A stretch of 64,000 nucleotides of DNA from Bimuria novae-zelandiae CBS 107.79 (GCA_010015655.1 ML976720.1:7203-71202); one strand, 5' to 3'; shown: positions 35,865 through 48,898, counted from the first letter of the stretch. A program made the numbers and translations. Notes: generated from the letters alone by a model not told the origin.

Positions 35865-37966
35865 CCGATTCTTGGCAGTGCGTGCACTCGCAACACCAAA
35901 ATCTGGCCCCGTAATATGAGGCTGTAGAGACGCCCACAAAGTCAATTATCGCGAGATTTTATGGTGTTAAGGTCGCTAAGGCCTATAGATAATATCTATC
36001 TACTTAGATTATTAATATCTACTTAGTGTTCTAATTAGGCGGCCCTTGCGCGTTAATAGTGTTAATGCCGATAATGCCACCCTATCTAGATCTATATCTC
36101 TACTAAGGGCCTGCGCGGGCCTAAGAACCTATTTCTATAGTATTAAGGACTTTTTAGGAGCTAATTAAGTAATCTTAATTAATTATTAGTATTATTTTTA
36201 GGCCCTATAAGCTTTTTAATTAAAGTATTTTTATAAAGATATATTAGTCTTCTGCTACGCGCGCGCCTTTTTATAAATTATATAAGTAATACGCTTTTTA
36301 TAGAGTAATTAGGCCTTAAGCTATTAATTAGCCCTATAAGCCTTTATTTAATTAGCTTTTTAACGCTATTTCTGCTCCTTATTCTAATTAAGTTAGTATT
36401 AATAATTATAGGCCCTTTATACGCTGCAAAGTAACTAAAATATTACTTTACTATAATAGCTATTACTTTAATTAAGGGGTAAAAGCCTATCTTTCTTAGA
36501 GTAGCGTTTCTTAGTTACTAAGGCCTCTTATAAGTGCTTATTCTTATCCTCTAGGAGCAGTTTTTAGATAGTAATATAGTATATAGTTTAGCTTAGTTAC
36601 TTAGCCTAACTATTACCTTCTACGTTAATAATAGCCTTTAGAAGTTAATTAATTTTCTACTAATCTAACGTGCTAAGGGCTAACGTATTACTATTAAATA
36701 TTTTTTAATTAGTTAATATTAATTAATTAAACCTATTAAGAATTCTTACTAAATTAAGTAGTAATATGCTAGTAGCTTTAAAGGCGCTAAATATTAATTA
36801 GAACTTTATTATATTACTTTAGGCCTTCTACAATAGTAGATAGAAGTCTTTTATAGTAATAAAAAGTAGGCTCTAGTTAGTATAAATAAATGCTATAAGC
36901 TTATTTAAATATACTATTAATAGAAGCTTAAATATAACTACGTTAAAAGCCTGCAGCGTATAGGTCGTATAAAGTAAATAGATAGCTAAGAAGATCCTAT
37001 TATAGTTATAATAATTAATAAAGTCTATAGTAAGGTAAGATCTATAGCTATTAATAATTAATAATTAATATCTCTTAGAGTTTTATTTTATTAGGTAATT
37101 AAATACCTACTCTAGCTATACTAGCCTAATCTAATTATTACTTTAGCTAGACTTAAATAAAGTAATAAAAGTATAATTATAATTAGGATTTATATCCTTT
37201 ATCTACGTTAATTGTATGTTGCCAGAGATAGACTAATAGATAAGGGCTAGGTTAAGGGCAGTCCTATCCGCGCAGATACAGGCGATCAGTGATATCTAAT
37301 CACGGTTACCATCCTGGATAGCCTGCCTCACAGCGTGGGCCTCCCATAGAGGCCGATCGAAGATCCTCTTTGACCTGGAGGTGATACCAATCATGAAGCC
37401 TTTCTCATCCATATTATACGTATCCCGGGCCTCGATCAGATACTAGGCGATTTTATCACGTAGGAGGCCAAAGTAGAGCTTATATTTATATAGGGAATTA
37501 GCTGCGTGGCGATTACGATTAATGCTAGCAGTCTATTAAGATATTAAGGATTCCTTATTGCGTATGGTGAATCGATTAACCTAGGTAATAGAGACCTCTC
37601 TATAGGCTATTATAGAGGCAAAGCTTTAGATTATCTAGCGTGTAGGTGGCAGGCCGCGTTTAGTAAGTATTTTAATATACTATAGAAGCTCTGCCTCCTA
37701 CTTATAGCTAAAGTTACATTATTATTTTTAGGTATCTACACGTAAGCGCGTAATGTCTTAGTATCTTTAAAATAAAGTAAACTAATTAATACTAAATAAA
37801 TCTATATATTTTTAGTATTTAAGTTTTTTTTTGTTTATATAATTTAATTGCTGTAAGCGTGGCGTTAATTAGATCTATATTAGTGGAGATACAAGGGGTT
37901 GAAGTTTTGGTATTGCAGGGCCGCGCGTGCACGCAGTGATGGCGTGCACGCACTGCCAAGAATCGG
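35865..37966 (-). mobile_element. pogo-2: pogo/Fot1-type DDE transposon
   Basis: A 23-bp perfect inverted repeat starting CCGATTCTTGGCAGTGCG at both ends is flanked by TA (35863-35864 and 37967-37968). The minus-strand transposase remnant reads an HTH_Tnp_Tc5-like region near 37690-37560 (RGLPPTR, IIQSFASIIA, NRFTIRNKESL) and, near 37440-37240, YNMDEKGFMIGITSRSKRIF, then AIQDGNRD and SLIACICADRTAL, the first catalytic Asp block. The centre and left part are almost pure A/T. About 100 bp at each end are clean. Confidence 0.88.
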
Positions 37967-37968
37967 TA

Positions 37969-38478
37969 ACGGTCGAGTTATTGTAGTTTGAAATTGATTG
38001 CGAATGGCCTTCACATATGGTCATCTTTTCAACGTCGCATAGCGGCCATGCATAAATTCGAGGGGACTCTTGTGCTGCCTTCGCAAGCGTACTGGAATGT
38101 ACATATTGCAAAATTCGCTCCCTGCCCGGACGTCGTGTTGCGCAGCCAAAAAACCTCAAAATTACGGGCATAATGACATGATAAAATTGTATGAATGAAT
38201 GCTCTCTCTAGTGATGTTACTTTGGATCTCGTGAAGGAAGAGTGCAGAGAGTGAGTCGCGGATTAGCGATCCCACAACGCTCAAGCGCGCTATCGCCGCA
38301 TTGGGGCGTCCGGTACCTTCATTCTGCTTGTAAATTTGTACCTCCTCATGGGGTTTCTAAGCATTATAAATCCCCCGCTGAGAGACTACAGATGTCTTTT
38401 GACACAGCAAGGCCTCTCAAAACATACAGTGCATTCAATATATATTTTTAATCCCAAATATTGACCAATCACAATCCA
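37969..38478. other. GC-balanced island without identified gene
   Basis: Normal-composition sequence between pogo-2 and the tRNA. Short open frames occur on both strands (for example 37988-38173 and 38242-38451), but none has recognisable motifs, intron signals or convincing length. Probably host intergenic DNA. Confidence 0.5.
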
Positions 38479-38563
38479 GCTGTTGTGGTGTAGTGGTATC
38501 ACGTTCGCCTCACATAAGGTGGGAATCCGCGAAAGGTCTCGAGTTCGATCCTCGGCGACAGTA
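38479..38563 (+). tRNA. tRNA-Val(CAC) with a 13-nt intron
   Basis: The cloverleaf can be drawn by eye: acceptor GCTGTTG with CGACAGT (wobble pairs at the outermost position and at the sixth), D arm GTG...CAC with GG in the loop, and anticodon stem TTCGC with GCGAA. The anticodon loop C-T-CAC-A-[intron]-C has the anticodon CAC at 38511-38513. The T arm is TCGAG-TTCGATC-CTCGG, with discriminator A at 38563. The intron TAAGGTGGGAATC (38515-38527) lies just after position 37, the standard place for nuclear tRNA introns. TTTTT at 38597-38601 can end Pol III transcription. The G1-U72 pair is slightly unusual. Confidence 0.88.
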
Positions 38564-38596
38564 GATATAAGAGTTCTATGGAGATAATCAGAAATG

Positions 38597-38601
38597 TTTT
38601 T
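38597..38601 (+). terminator. Pol III T-run terminator of tRNA-Val
   Basis: First run of five T after the tRNA 3' end, about 34 nt downstream. Confidence 0.55.
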
Positions 38602-39028
38602 GTTTCCTAACGTACTCGGCAAGCGAGCGGCGCACCCCACCGACTTTCCATAACTCGTTACCTATTAGCTATAATGGCTCAACCAACTACTATTTAATCG
38701 CCCTATAACGACGCTAATATATTCCTAGCTATCTTGCCTATTAATTATAATTAAATCTAAGTAGAAAACGCGCTACTATAATTTATGAAGTCCTAGGCTG
38801 GTAAATAGATTGGGGTTAGGTCAGATCCGCACGGACTAGAACACTAAAAATCTAACCTTTACTTCGTAATATGTTACCTAATACTAAAGATACATTAATA
38901 CACATTTTATGTAAGGTGCATATATATATATATATATAAAGAATAATATATTAAAATCTTAGGTAATTTTAACTACTTTAGAGTCTACTTTCTCTATTAT
39001 TTATAGGTTTTGTTTAATACATAATTAG

Positions 39029-39387
39029 TGTTACGATCCAGAAGTCAACGGTGGGACGACGGGCCTTATGACGGCACTCGGGCCCCACCTTAAGCTTACG
39101 TAACGTCCCAGGCTGTCTCAGACGTCAAGACCGTGGGACATCATGGGACAAGGAGGATATATATACAGGATGGTTTCCCTTGTTATGCTCCTTATAGTTA
39201 ACTCACATATCTTTTGTGCGAGTACGTTCTCCTATATAGACTAATAGTTATCTTATTTATTATAAGATTAGATTGTCTAGCACGCGCTCAGTGTCACATT
39301 AACTTATACTACTAAATAATCCGTGAAGCACTACGATACTTTATCGCCCTAACCTAGATTAGAACAAGGTGTGAGCGCCTTATAATA
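39029..39387 (-). mobile_element. Solo LTR (family S1, inverted relative to 27060-27504)
   Basis: Begins TGTTACGATCCAGAAGTC and ends GCGCCTTATAATA, with exact duplication ATTAG at 39024-39028 and 39388-39392. Its reverse complement matches 27060-27504 in both flanks (TATACAGGATGGTTTCC region, CAGAAGTC end) but lacks part of the palindromic CCCATGGGA block. It is mutated at the right end. Confidence 0.9.
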
Positions 39388-39435
39388 ATTAGAAAACATA
39401 CGGCTAGAGTTAATAGAATTTCCTAAATTTTTACA

Positions 39436-39436
<1 letters not shown>

Positions 39437-39530
<94 letters not shown>

Positions 39531-39540
39531 NNNNNNNNNN

Positions 39541-39635
<95 letters not shown>
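39437..39635. repeat. (ATT)n microsatellite with 10-N gap
   Basis: Uninterrupted ATT repeats on both sides of N at 39531-39540; the true length is unknown. Confidence 0.98.
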
Positions 39636-39639
<4 letters not shown>

Positions 39640-39765
39640 GCATGTTGTATTAAATTCGCATTAATATATCTTTAGTATTCAGTAAGATATTAAGAAGTAA
39701 AGGTTAGATTTTTAGTGTTCTAGTCCGTGCGGATCTGACCCAACCCCAACCCATTTATAAGCCTA

Positions 39766-40605
39766 ATTACCACCACTACTACCCATCATAGCACCTTAAT
39801 AGGTAAGCTCGGCCATATACTTTTCGGCCATTCCACCTAAGATAGCCGCACTATTTTGAATCGCGATTTTTCAATAATAATAATAATAATCATATTTACT
39901 ATTTAGTATATATAAAGTTAAGAGTAAGCGCTACTACTATTACTACATCTTTTTAAACTTCTTTTTCTAGCAAAGTACTTTTTTATTAAACCTATAAAGT
40001 GGCTACGCAATTAATTATAGCCTTAATACTTTTAATATTACTAAAGTACTTATTTATGTTACCTTAAACCTACTTTTTTTTTTATAAAAGTAACCCTAGT
40101 ACTAGTTAGTTAATATTTAAGTTATTAATTCCTATCCTTAAGCTAAGGTATACTACTATTAGCTTTTATAATAGCTTTAACTATTATACTAAGCACTAAG
40201 CAGGTGCTTTATAAGAAAAATTCTAATAGTAAAAGTTATTACTAAGCTTTATATAGGCCTTTAAGCTCTAAAGGGTGTTAAAGGCTTAATCTAATTAATT
40301 TAATATTTAATAAGCTACTAAAAGAGTAACTAGTTAGCTAATTACTAAAAATTTTAGTAGTATAAAGCTTAGGTTATATAAGTAGATTTTAAAAGCCTGC
40401 TAGCTAGCTATTATAATATGCTCTAATAACTCTTCTTCCCTTACCTTTTTATATAATATATTAAAATGCTCTTTTTTTTATTAGAGATATATTATTAAGT
40501 ATAAAAAGAACTTATATTTTATTATAATAGCGTATCGTAAATATAGAGAAAGGAGTAAAATTTGAAAGCTATAATAAATATAACGCATACTCTAAAAGTT
40601 ATAGT
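39766..40605. other. RIP-degraded AT-rich DNA without recognisable gene
   Basis: No terminal repeats or protein motifs found. It ends in ATAGT before Gypsy-B, which is not repeated on the other side of that element. Confidence 0.55.
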
Positions 40606-43600
40606 TGTAAGGGGCTGGATGCTCAAGGAGTCAAAGGTGCTAGAAGAATACTTATAAATTTAATAGAGAGTCCGAAGTTAAGCTTTAAGCGTTGAACTTA
40701 TATATTTAGAGTTTACATAACTAAGGTTTAAGGATTTAAGGTAATAATTAGGCGTAGCTTATTATATACCTCTTTCTCTTTATTAATAAAAAAAAAAAAC
40801 CTCTGCGTCTTATCTTACTTATATAGCTTCGCGATTATTTTATTTTCTACTTATAATTTTCTTACTATTATAAACCTCTTACTAGTTCTGTTCTCGCGTG
40901 TCTAATTTTATATTCTTACTATAAGTAGTTACTATAGTGGTATGTTCGCGCTAGTGCGTTTACTTATTATTATATATATAAAATTACTTCTTGCCTAGCT
41001 TTTAAACTTTACTTTTTTATGCTCTTTCGTTTCTTAGCTTAGCTTTATACGCTATAATATCTTACTTTTAGCCTAGTATTTTTCAACTTTGTAATCTAAT
41101 TCCTCTTTTTATTTTAATAAAATAGCTAGCCCTTTGCGTAATAGCTACGTAATAAAGACTTTTAAGTATTAAAGGCGTGCTACTAATTTTAATAATAAAA
41201 TAAAAGAAGGCCTGTCCCTGTTATAGTTACTTAGCTACTAACTTAAAAAGACTAAGCTCTTTAAAAATAAAACTACTATTTTTAACACTAGCATGATCCT
41301 TCTTAGCTAGCTTATTAAAAAGTTCAGTCTTTTTAATGCTTATAAAGTAAGTTCTAGACCCTTTTTTACGCTTTCTCTACTTCTTCTTACTTTCTAACTT
41401 ATCTCTTTACTTTTCTAACCTCCTTTTTAGTTTTTTATTAGCCTAGGTGTACGCACTCGGTAACTTAATAAGCTTAGCTTTTAGAGTCTTATTTTGCTAC
41501 ACGCGATAATTAAGCGCTAGTATATTAATTATATTACTTATAAACACGTTTATTAGTAGGTGCTAGCGGGCAAGAAGGTGTCCTATAAGGAGTACTATAC
41601 CTATAAGCTTACTAGCTACACTAGACAAGTATGCTTTAGTCTAACTTATTTTAGATAACTTTAGGGTGTGCTTTACTAACTTCTTCCCCTACCTAGATTT
41701 AGCCTACCCTTAATAAAGTTAGCTATAAAAAGTTTACTAATATTATAATTATTAGTGCGGATTACCTTCTAAATAAGGTTTTAAAAAGTAGCTAGAAATG
41801 AAAGGCCTTCTTTATTAACTTTAACGCGTTTTATTCTACTCGTAAGATTATTATTATTAATTACTATACTTGCTTTAAGAGTAAGACTACTATTACTTTA
41901 GGCCTTATTACCTCTTTTTTAAAGCTATTTAGCTTTTAGAGCGTATCGCTGTTGCAGTTAAAAAGACTTTTAACCTTTTTTTTTTTTAAATTTATACTAC
42001 TAACTTTAAAGTATTTTATTAACAGTGTAAGAACCCTTTTATAAGTTCTTTTTAAATAATAAAGCTATCTTCTAAGGCTACCATTGTGTAGCTCTTTAGT
42101 AAGTTCGTGGTGGTAGATAAAGACATTATAATAGATAGTTTCTAAATAATAGATAATATCCTCACGGGAGCTAATAGGCTTACTTAATCCTCTTAAGGCT
42201 TACGCTAGTAGCTTTAGGCTATTATAATTAAAGAGTACTTAAGTAAGAAGGATAATAGCTTCCTTAGCCCTAGTAGTATATTAAAGGGTAGAGAAGTAGA
42301 CCTAAACATTATTAAAAAAGGTGTTACTATTTTTTTAGTAGCTAAAAATGCCTTATTTGCCTAGTTTCTCTTTTCTTTTTCTTTTAGTTTACTTTTAAAA
42401 CTTACTTATTTTATAAGTGTTAATTTTTATTATTATAAGAATTATTTAGTTCGTTTATTATTACTAGTAGTTTTTAGAATTTTTTAAGTTACTTTTTTAA
42501 GATTTCTTTTCAACTTTGTTTTCTAATACTTAATGTAATTCCTTAATAATATTATTTCTACCCTTTTTTTAAACACTTTTATCTAGTTAGGTTTTTTAAC
42601 TTAGTAAGATAGGCATCGTAGAGCCTCCTTAAGGCCTTAATAAAGCTAATTTAGAGGATATTATAGTAGAATTTTATTAAGAGTTTTCTATTACGATTTT
42701 AATATAAATTAGTAAACCTTTCTTAATTGTCGAATGTAGTAGCTTAGTTAAGGTTCTTATAAAGTTTTTAAGTTCTTTAAAAGTTGTTTTTCTACTATAC
42801 TAAGTATTTTACTTTTTTATCTTTATAGAACTAGCGTTCTTTATATATATTCACTATACTATACTTTTCCTTCCTCTCTTTTCTTATAATTACTTCGGGC
42901 TAGGCATTTTTAGTAGTTTAACTAGGGAGAGGATTTAATAAGGCTACCTTTAGCCTATTTACGTAGAACCTTAGGTGCATGTTCGGCGGAATATCTAGTT
43001 CTACTATATAGGAGTTTATTACCTTCTTTATAGTAAACTTTTTTTATTTCTAATTAAGCTTCTTACTTAGACGTTAGTTTTAAAGATAGTTTTTATATAT
43101 TAGCTATACTTTGTTTCCTTCTTTTAATATTAGGACGTTTTTACGTTAATAATTCGCTAGGCGTTCTTATTCTTGTTAGGCTATTATTATTTTTACTTAA
43201 GTAAAATTAAACCCCTTTTTAAACTTTTTTATTATTACCTTTGCGACCTTCTTTATATTAGTTTTAAGCTTTAAGCCTAATCTCCGTGCCCTAAAGTTTT
43301 TAACTAGTTTAATATTCTAACTGTAAGATAAGAAAAATAAGTTAACTCCTATTAATATAGCTTTTCGCCATTTAATAGCTATTTAAGCTATAGGAAGCCA
43401 CTTTATCTAATTATTTTATTACCAGTTGTAGTATGCCTAGAGGTAGGCTTTAAGGATAGAGTTTATTTATTCTGTTTACTTATCTATATCTAGGTGCTTT
43501 ACTATAGACAGTCTTTAGTCAATACCTACTTATTTATAAATTGTAGTCTAAAATTTGCTCACGAATTGTCCCTCGCGGTCCGATATAATAGAGGGGGGAA

Positions 43601-46600
43601 AGAAGTAGTCTACTATCTAGTATTAAAAGAATACTATCGTAACTATAAGTATATTAAACTTTAAGAAACTAATAAACATAGAATTCTTACTAAGTTTATT
43701 TATAATTACTCTAATATTCGTGTAGCTATTACTCTTAAGTAAGGTAGTAATAAAGTCTATTATAATATCTTTCTATCCTTATTTAGGTAGTAGTAAGGGC
43801 TATAGCAGGCCCTATTTTACTTCTCTCTATAGTTTAGTTCTTTTATAGATATTATAGTTCTTAATATATTGCCTTACTTAGTTAGATATCCCTAGGAGGA
43901 AGTAATCTTAAGTACGGATTTTATAGATATTTTCTTATCTTAAGTATTTAAAGCTAGGGAACTATACGCGACCGCTATTAGCTTTATCTATAAAGGTTCT
44001 AATTTTAATATCTATTATCTTAACCTATAGCGTAGGTACCCTTAGCTATCTATACTACATTCTAAGATACTAATAGATAACTTCTATCTAGGTTTAAACT
44101 TCTTAAGCCTATTCTTAATATAGGCCTTTATCTTGCTATACGCACTATCTTTATCGCGTTCTACCTCTTACTATATAGTGTTAAAGTCTAGTTCGCGTTA
44201 CTTAGTAAGGTTATTACCTCCTTAGAGGGTTAATATAGGTAGTTTAAGGCGTGTTTGGTAAGTAAGCACTAGGTCTTTATTTATTTTAATATAGTTAGGT
44301 TCCTTTATAGTAGTAGGTGTTTAGGAGATAAAAGATTTTAAGCTATTTCTTTTAGTAGTCTTCTAAAGAAGTATATAGTACCTTAACATTAATTTATTAT
44401 TTTTACTATTCTTTAGTAGGTTTTAGTTCTTTTAGGAGAGGGCGTTTGCCCTAGAGTTTACTAACCCTAGTCTATATATAAATATTATATTAATATAGCT
44501 AAGTGTGTCTGCCCACTAAATGTATTATTTGTCTAGCCTTTATTTAGTAGCGAAATACGTGAGGTTCTTATAATTAGAATAGACTATAAGATACTTTACT
44601 ACTTAATATATATAGTCCTATTTATCTACGTATTTAATAACTATAAGTATCTCTTTATTATAGATAGCGTAGTTATATTCTACTAGGCTATTCTATGCTA
44701 AGAAGTAAGCCACTAGGCGCAAAATCCTATTATTATTATACTAAAAAAATTATCTCTTAATTAACTAGCTAAAAGTATTAACTTCTAGTACTAATTTTTA
44801 TTTAGGGTTGAAGTAGGCTAGCGCGGGATCTATATAAAATACTGTCTTTAGGAATTTATATGCGTGCTACTACTTTTATCCCTAACTAAATTCTGTTCCT
44901 TTACTAATAAGCTTTTTAAGGGGGCTTACTATGCTAGATAAGTTTTATATAAATTTCTAATAAAGGTTTATAAAGCTTATAAAGCTTTAGACTCCCTTTA
45001 CTAAAGTTAGTAGCTTTTATTTTTAAATTACTTAGATTTTATCTAGGTCTATACTTACGCCCTTATTAACTTTTATAATAAATTTAAGGTGCTTAGTCTT
45101 TTTAACGTAGAACTTAAATATTTTAATATTTAAATATAGTCCTGCAGCCTCTAACTTCTGGATTATAATATATACTTTTTTTATAGTCTTTTTAGCTACT
45201 ACTAGAGAAGATAAGAACGTTATCTATATACGCTAAGTGGTAGTTATTAAAGTGCTCCCTTAGTACCTAGTTAATATACTACTAGAACGTACTTAGCGCG
45301 TTAGCTAGGCTAAAAGAAACTACTAGCTACTTATAAAAACTAAATTAGATTCTAAATGCCGTCTTTTATTACTTGTCTTTTACTATCTAAAGCCTATAGA
45401 AGGCTTAGATTATATTAAGTTTACTAAACTATTTAGCCTTTATAAGGAGCTAAAGGGTTTTACTAATTAATAATAAAAGGTACGAGTCCTTCTTTAAGAT
45501 AGCGTTTAGGGCTTAATAATTAATATAAAAGCGTAGTTCTCTACTAGATTCCTTAGTAAATAATACTAGGGCAGTAGCGCTAGACTTATTTACTTAAATA
45601 AAATCTTTATCTAAGTATTCAGTAAGTTCTTTTTAAAGGACAAGCTACTCTTTACGAGATATATTAAATAGAGGGCTATAGGGGATCTCCGGGATCTTGC
45701 TATCGTTTTTCACAAGAGGGATAAAAAGATCTACTCTAGGTCTACGATACAGGGGGAGCTTGTCAGCTTGTTCCTTATAAAAGATACGCCACAAGTCCTT
45801 AAAAGCTTTAGGTAGTAACTTTTATAGGTTTACTTTTAATTTGCGGGTTAACGCCTTCTATATATTTTTTATTAATATAGAAAATACCTTAGCCTTATTT
45901 CCTAGGCGTTAATTACGCTAATTTAAGGCTATAAAGGCTATATCTAATACTTCTTAGGGCTTCATTAATAGTTTTTTATCTTTTTAGTTACGGATGCGGG
46001 TGCTTAAACTTCTAATCTAAATTAATTTCTTTACTAGGGCTAGTTTAACCCTATTCTTCTTTATTTAGGTTAGGCTAAGGATTAGATTATACAACCTATT
46101 ATTAAGTAAGATATATAGCTATATTAGTTTTATATAGCTATTAATATTTAGTTTTAGTTAGACTACGTTGCGTACGAAGAGTCGCATGCCTTTAATACTA
46201 ATAACCTCTTATAGATAGGGTAGGTTCTTGCGCTGTAGGTAGGCTTTTATTATAAGTTTTTTTAATATAAATCTAAAGGTTAAATAACCTAAATTAATTA
46301 TTGTTAATATAAACATAATGTTATTAATAAGCGAGTGTACTATTATTAATGTTAAGTCTAGCTATAGCCTTTAAAAGTTATTAAAACTTATCTTTTACCC
46401 TTTTCCTACTTTTGCCTCCTAGCAGCGACTCTTACTAGGAGGACTTAGTTTTCTAAATTAGTAAAGTCTATATTAAACTCTTTATTAAAGAATTCCTTAG
46501 TAGCGGGTGTAGCGGCGCGAACTTATGCTAGCTTTATTATAGGTAAAAGTTTATACTGCTTTACGCGATGTCCTGTATCTCTATAATAAAAATAGGAACT

Positions 46601-48097
46601 ATTCTTCTTATAGGTTTCTATTACCTCGCGCGACACCTACGTGGCTCGTTTCTAGGTGTTACTAGACCTGTGTCCCGTAGCTCTATCTATTACTTAGTGT
46701 CTTTTGTCTTGGCTTCGTTGGCCAGACATCCTTTTAGGGTTACCTTAAGTAGGTTCCTAATCTATTTTATCTAGCGCCCTATTCTTGGCAGAAAACTTTA
46801 GTAGCTATAATATATTTTAGAATAGATTTTCTTTAATTTTATTAACTCTCTTTTAGACCCCTTGTAGGTCCTAATTATTATTTATATTTATTATAACTAT
46901 TTAGTCCTATAAGTCCTTATAGAGGCTTTAAAGGTATAATTTTTTTAAAATTTTCTAAATATGCTCCTTGGCTTCTATAGTATAGTTATTAAAGTTAAGG
47001 TTAAAGTTACGAAGCTTTTAGTTCCCTTATTATATTATAAGTAAGCGATTACGCGCGATTTCTTCTACTAGATAATTATAAAAGTTATAGTCTAGTAGCT
47101 TTTAGAGGTTAGCTTTAGTGCACCCTAGCTAGTAGTTTAAGTATATAATTCTTACTATCGCTGCACGTCTTGTTAATTAACTAATAATATATTTAGGTAT
47201 ATTTCTAAGGCAGTCCTTATCCTCTAGGAGCTTATATTATATTATTATCTTAAAGTAGTAGTAATCCTGTTATTTACTATTAAAGTAGGCTAAGTTAAGG
47301 ATCTTAGGGCGGCGGCTTCTTCCTTAGTTTAAGACAAGCTCTACTATTAATATCTTTAGTAGCTCTATCTATTAGTCTACTTTTAATAGGTAATTCATAC
47401 CTCCTATCTCTTATGAGTATTATTATATTATTAACGGTTTTTAGCGCTTCCTTGTTATTTCTTTAAATAGTCCTCTTACTCCTTATAGTAAAGTCTAAAA
47501 AGTATCTTAGAGGTTAACGAGTGCTTTAACCTTGCTTAGAAATTACTATATTTTGTTCTTGTTAACTCCTAATACCTAGAGTTTAGTTATAAACAGGGAG
47601 GCTATCCTTTTATTTCTTTAGTTATTACTTTTTTATAAGCTAATAGCTTACTACGCATAATCGTTTGCGCTAAGATATAGACCTTTAGTAAAAAGTCCTA
47701 TTCTTATTTTTATAACTTCTTTATTTAGTAAAGATAGTCTTACTAGCGTTAAGTGTCTATTAGGACTTCTTCTTAATTACTTACTAGGAAGGGTTCTGTC
47801 TCTTCGTAGGTCTAGGTGTTACCTTTATAGTATTTATCTATATAAGTCCTTTAACTTCGTGTGCTGCTTCGTAGCTTTAGTTTATAGTTATATTAAATTT
47901 ACTTGTCCTGCGATAGGTAAAAGTAATTAAATTTAATATAAGGGGCTAGGTGCTTAAGGAGCTAAAGGTGCTAGAAGAATACTTATAAATTTAATAAAAA
48001 GTCTAAAGTTAAGCTTTAGGCGTTAAACTTATATATCTAGGGTTCGCATAACCGAGGGTTAAGGATCCGAGGCAATAACTGGACGTAGCCTATTACA
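40606..48097 (-). mobile_element. Gypsy-B, chromodomain Gypsy retrotransposon, inverted copy of Gypsy-A
   Basis: 161-bp LTRs lie at 40606-40766 and 47937-48097. A minus-strand purine tract (AAAGAGAAAGAGG) lies beside the left LTR. It is 7492 bp with no nested insertion. Order on the minus strand is: Gag with a degraded zinc knuckle near 46590 (CFYFYYRDTGHRVKQY, cysteines changed to Tyr), RT with YIDN at 45230-45219, integrase with GGACCGCGAGGGACAATTCG (DREGQF) near 43590, and chromodomain near 42870-42690. Flanks ATAGT and TAAGG do not match each other. Confidence 0.92.
43435..46150 (-). repeat. Near-perfect inverted repeat, arm 2 (partner 24055-26770)
   Basis: See arm 1. Identical by eye including many presumed RIP mutations and stop codons; divergence resumes on both sides. 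Confidence 0.85.
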
Positions 48098-48898
48098 TAA
48101 GGTTGTTAACAAAGAAATATGCTTTAAAATTTTAATTTAATTTTATTTAATTTTCTAAATTTAAATAAATAGATCTTTTATATACGAAATAAATAAATAA
48201 ATATAATCTAATAAACCTTTCCTTTTAAGTATTTTAAGTTTATTTAAAAATAGCTATTATAATCTATTATAGCCTAGCCTTACTATAATATTAGCTAGCT
48301 AACTATGTACTTCTTGCGTATATAGCGTATTAACGCTTACTTATCTCCCTACCTTTACCTTACTTGCTTGCCTTTATAACTTATTTTTTTCGCGCCTTTA
48401 CGCACCTTCACGTCTATTATGCCACTTAAACGAAGCCACGAGCCTGTTAAGGTAGCTAAACCCGCGCCTAAACGTCCCTATCGTAAGCTAAAGCCTTTAT
48501 AGAAGGCGCGCTAAAGCATTAGTAGTTAGCTAACTAAGCGTGATAGTACGCCTAAGCCTCTATCTACACACCCTATAGAGTCGCCTACAGAGTCACCAAA
48601 CACGACGCTAACCCAGCTGAAGCCACTGCTAGATGCTTCGCCCTAGCGAGCATCTCTACGCTAGAACATGTAGCTAGCTATTCCTAAAGCCTTATAAAAT
48701 AGTAATAACGTTACCTAGAAGTTATAATTAGTACTTAATAGGGCTAAGGTATTTATAATATAGCTAATAGTTAGCTTTAAAGTAATAATAAAAGTAATAA
48801 TAGAAGTAGCTCCTACCCCTAAAAAGGGCTAAATTAGTAACTATAATAACTATAACTTTAATAGATTAAATAGTAGGGTAAACCTACTTACTACGCTA

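Larger units (their letters stand above)
38796..39763. mobile_element. Inverted-repeat element (MITE) with nested solo LTR and microsatellite
   Basis: The arms at 38796-38930 and 39638-39763 are reverse complements with scattered differences, starting GGCTKRTAAATRGRTTGGGG and including GTCAGATCCGCACGGACTAG. They are flanked by TA (38794-38795 and 39764-39765). Inside are a solo LTR (39029-39387) and an ATT repeat with a 10-N gap. No coding capacity. Confidence 0.75.

Noticed and set aside
38479..38563. tRNA-Glu or tRNA-His
   Set aside because: The stem TTCGC/GCGAA fixes the loop so that the anticodon is CAC (Val); other anticodons would need a shifted, unpaired stem.
46568..46774. Plus-strand 68-codon ORF
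   Set aside because: Antisense to the Gypsy-B Gag zinc-knuckle region.
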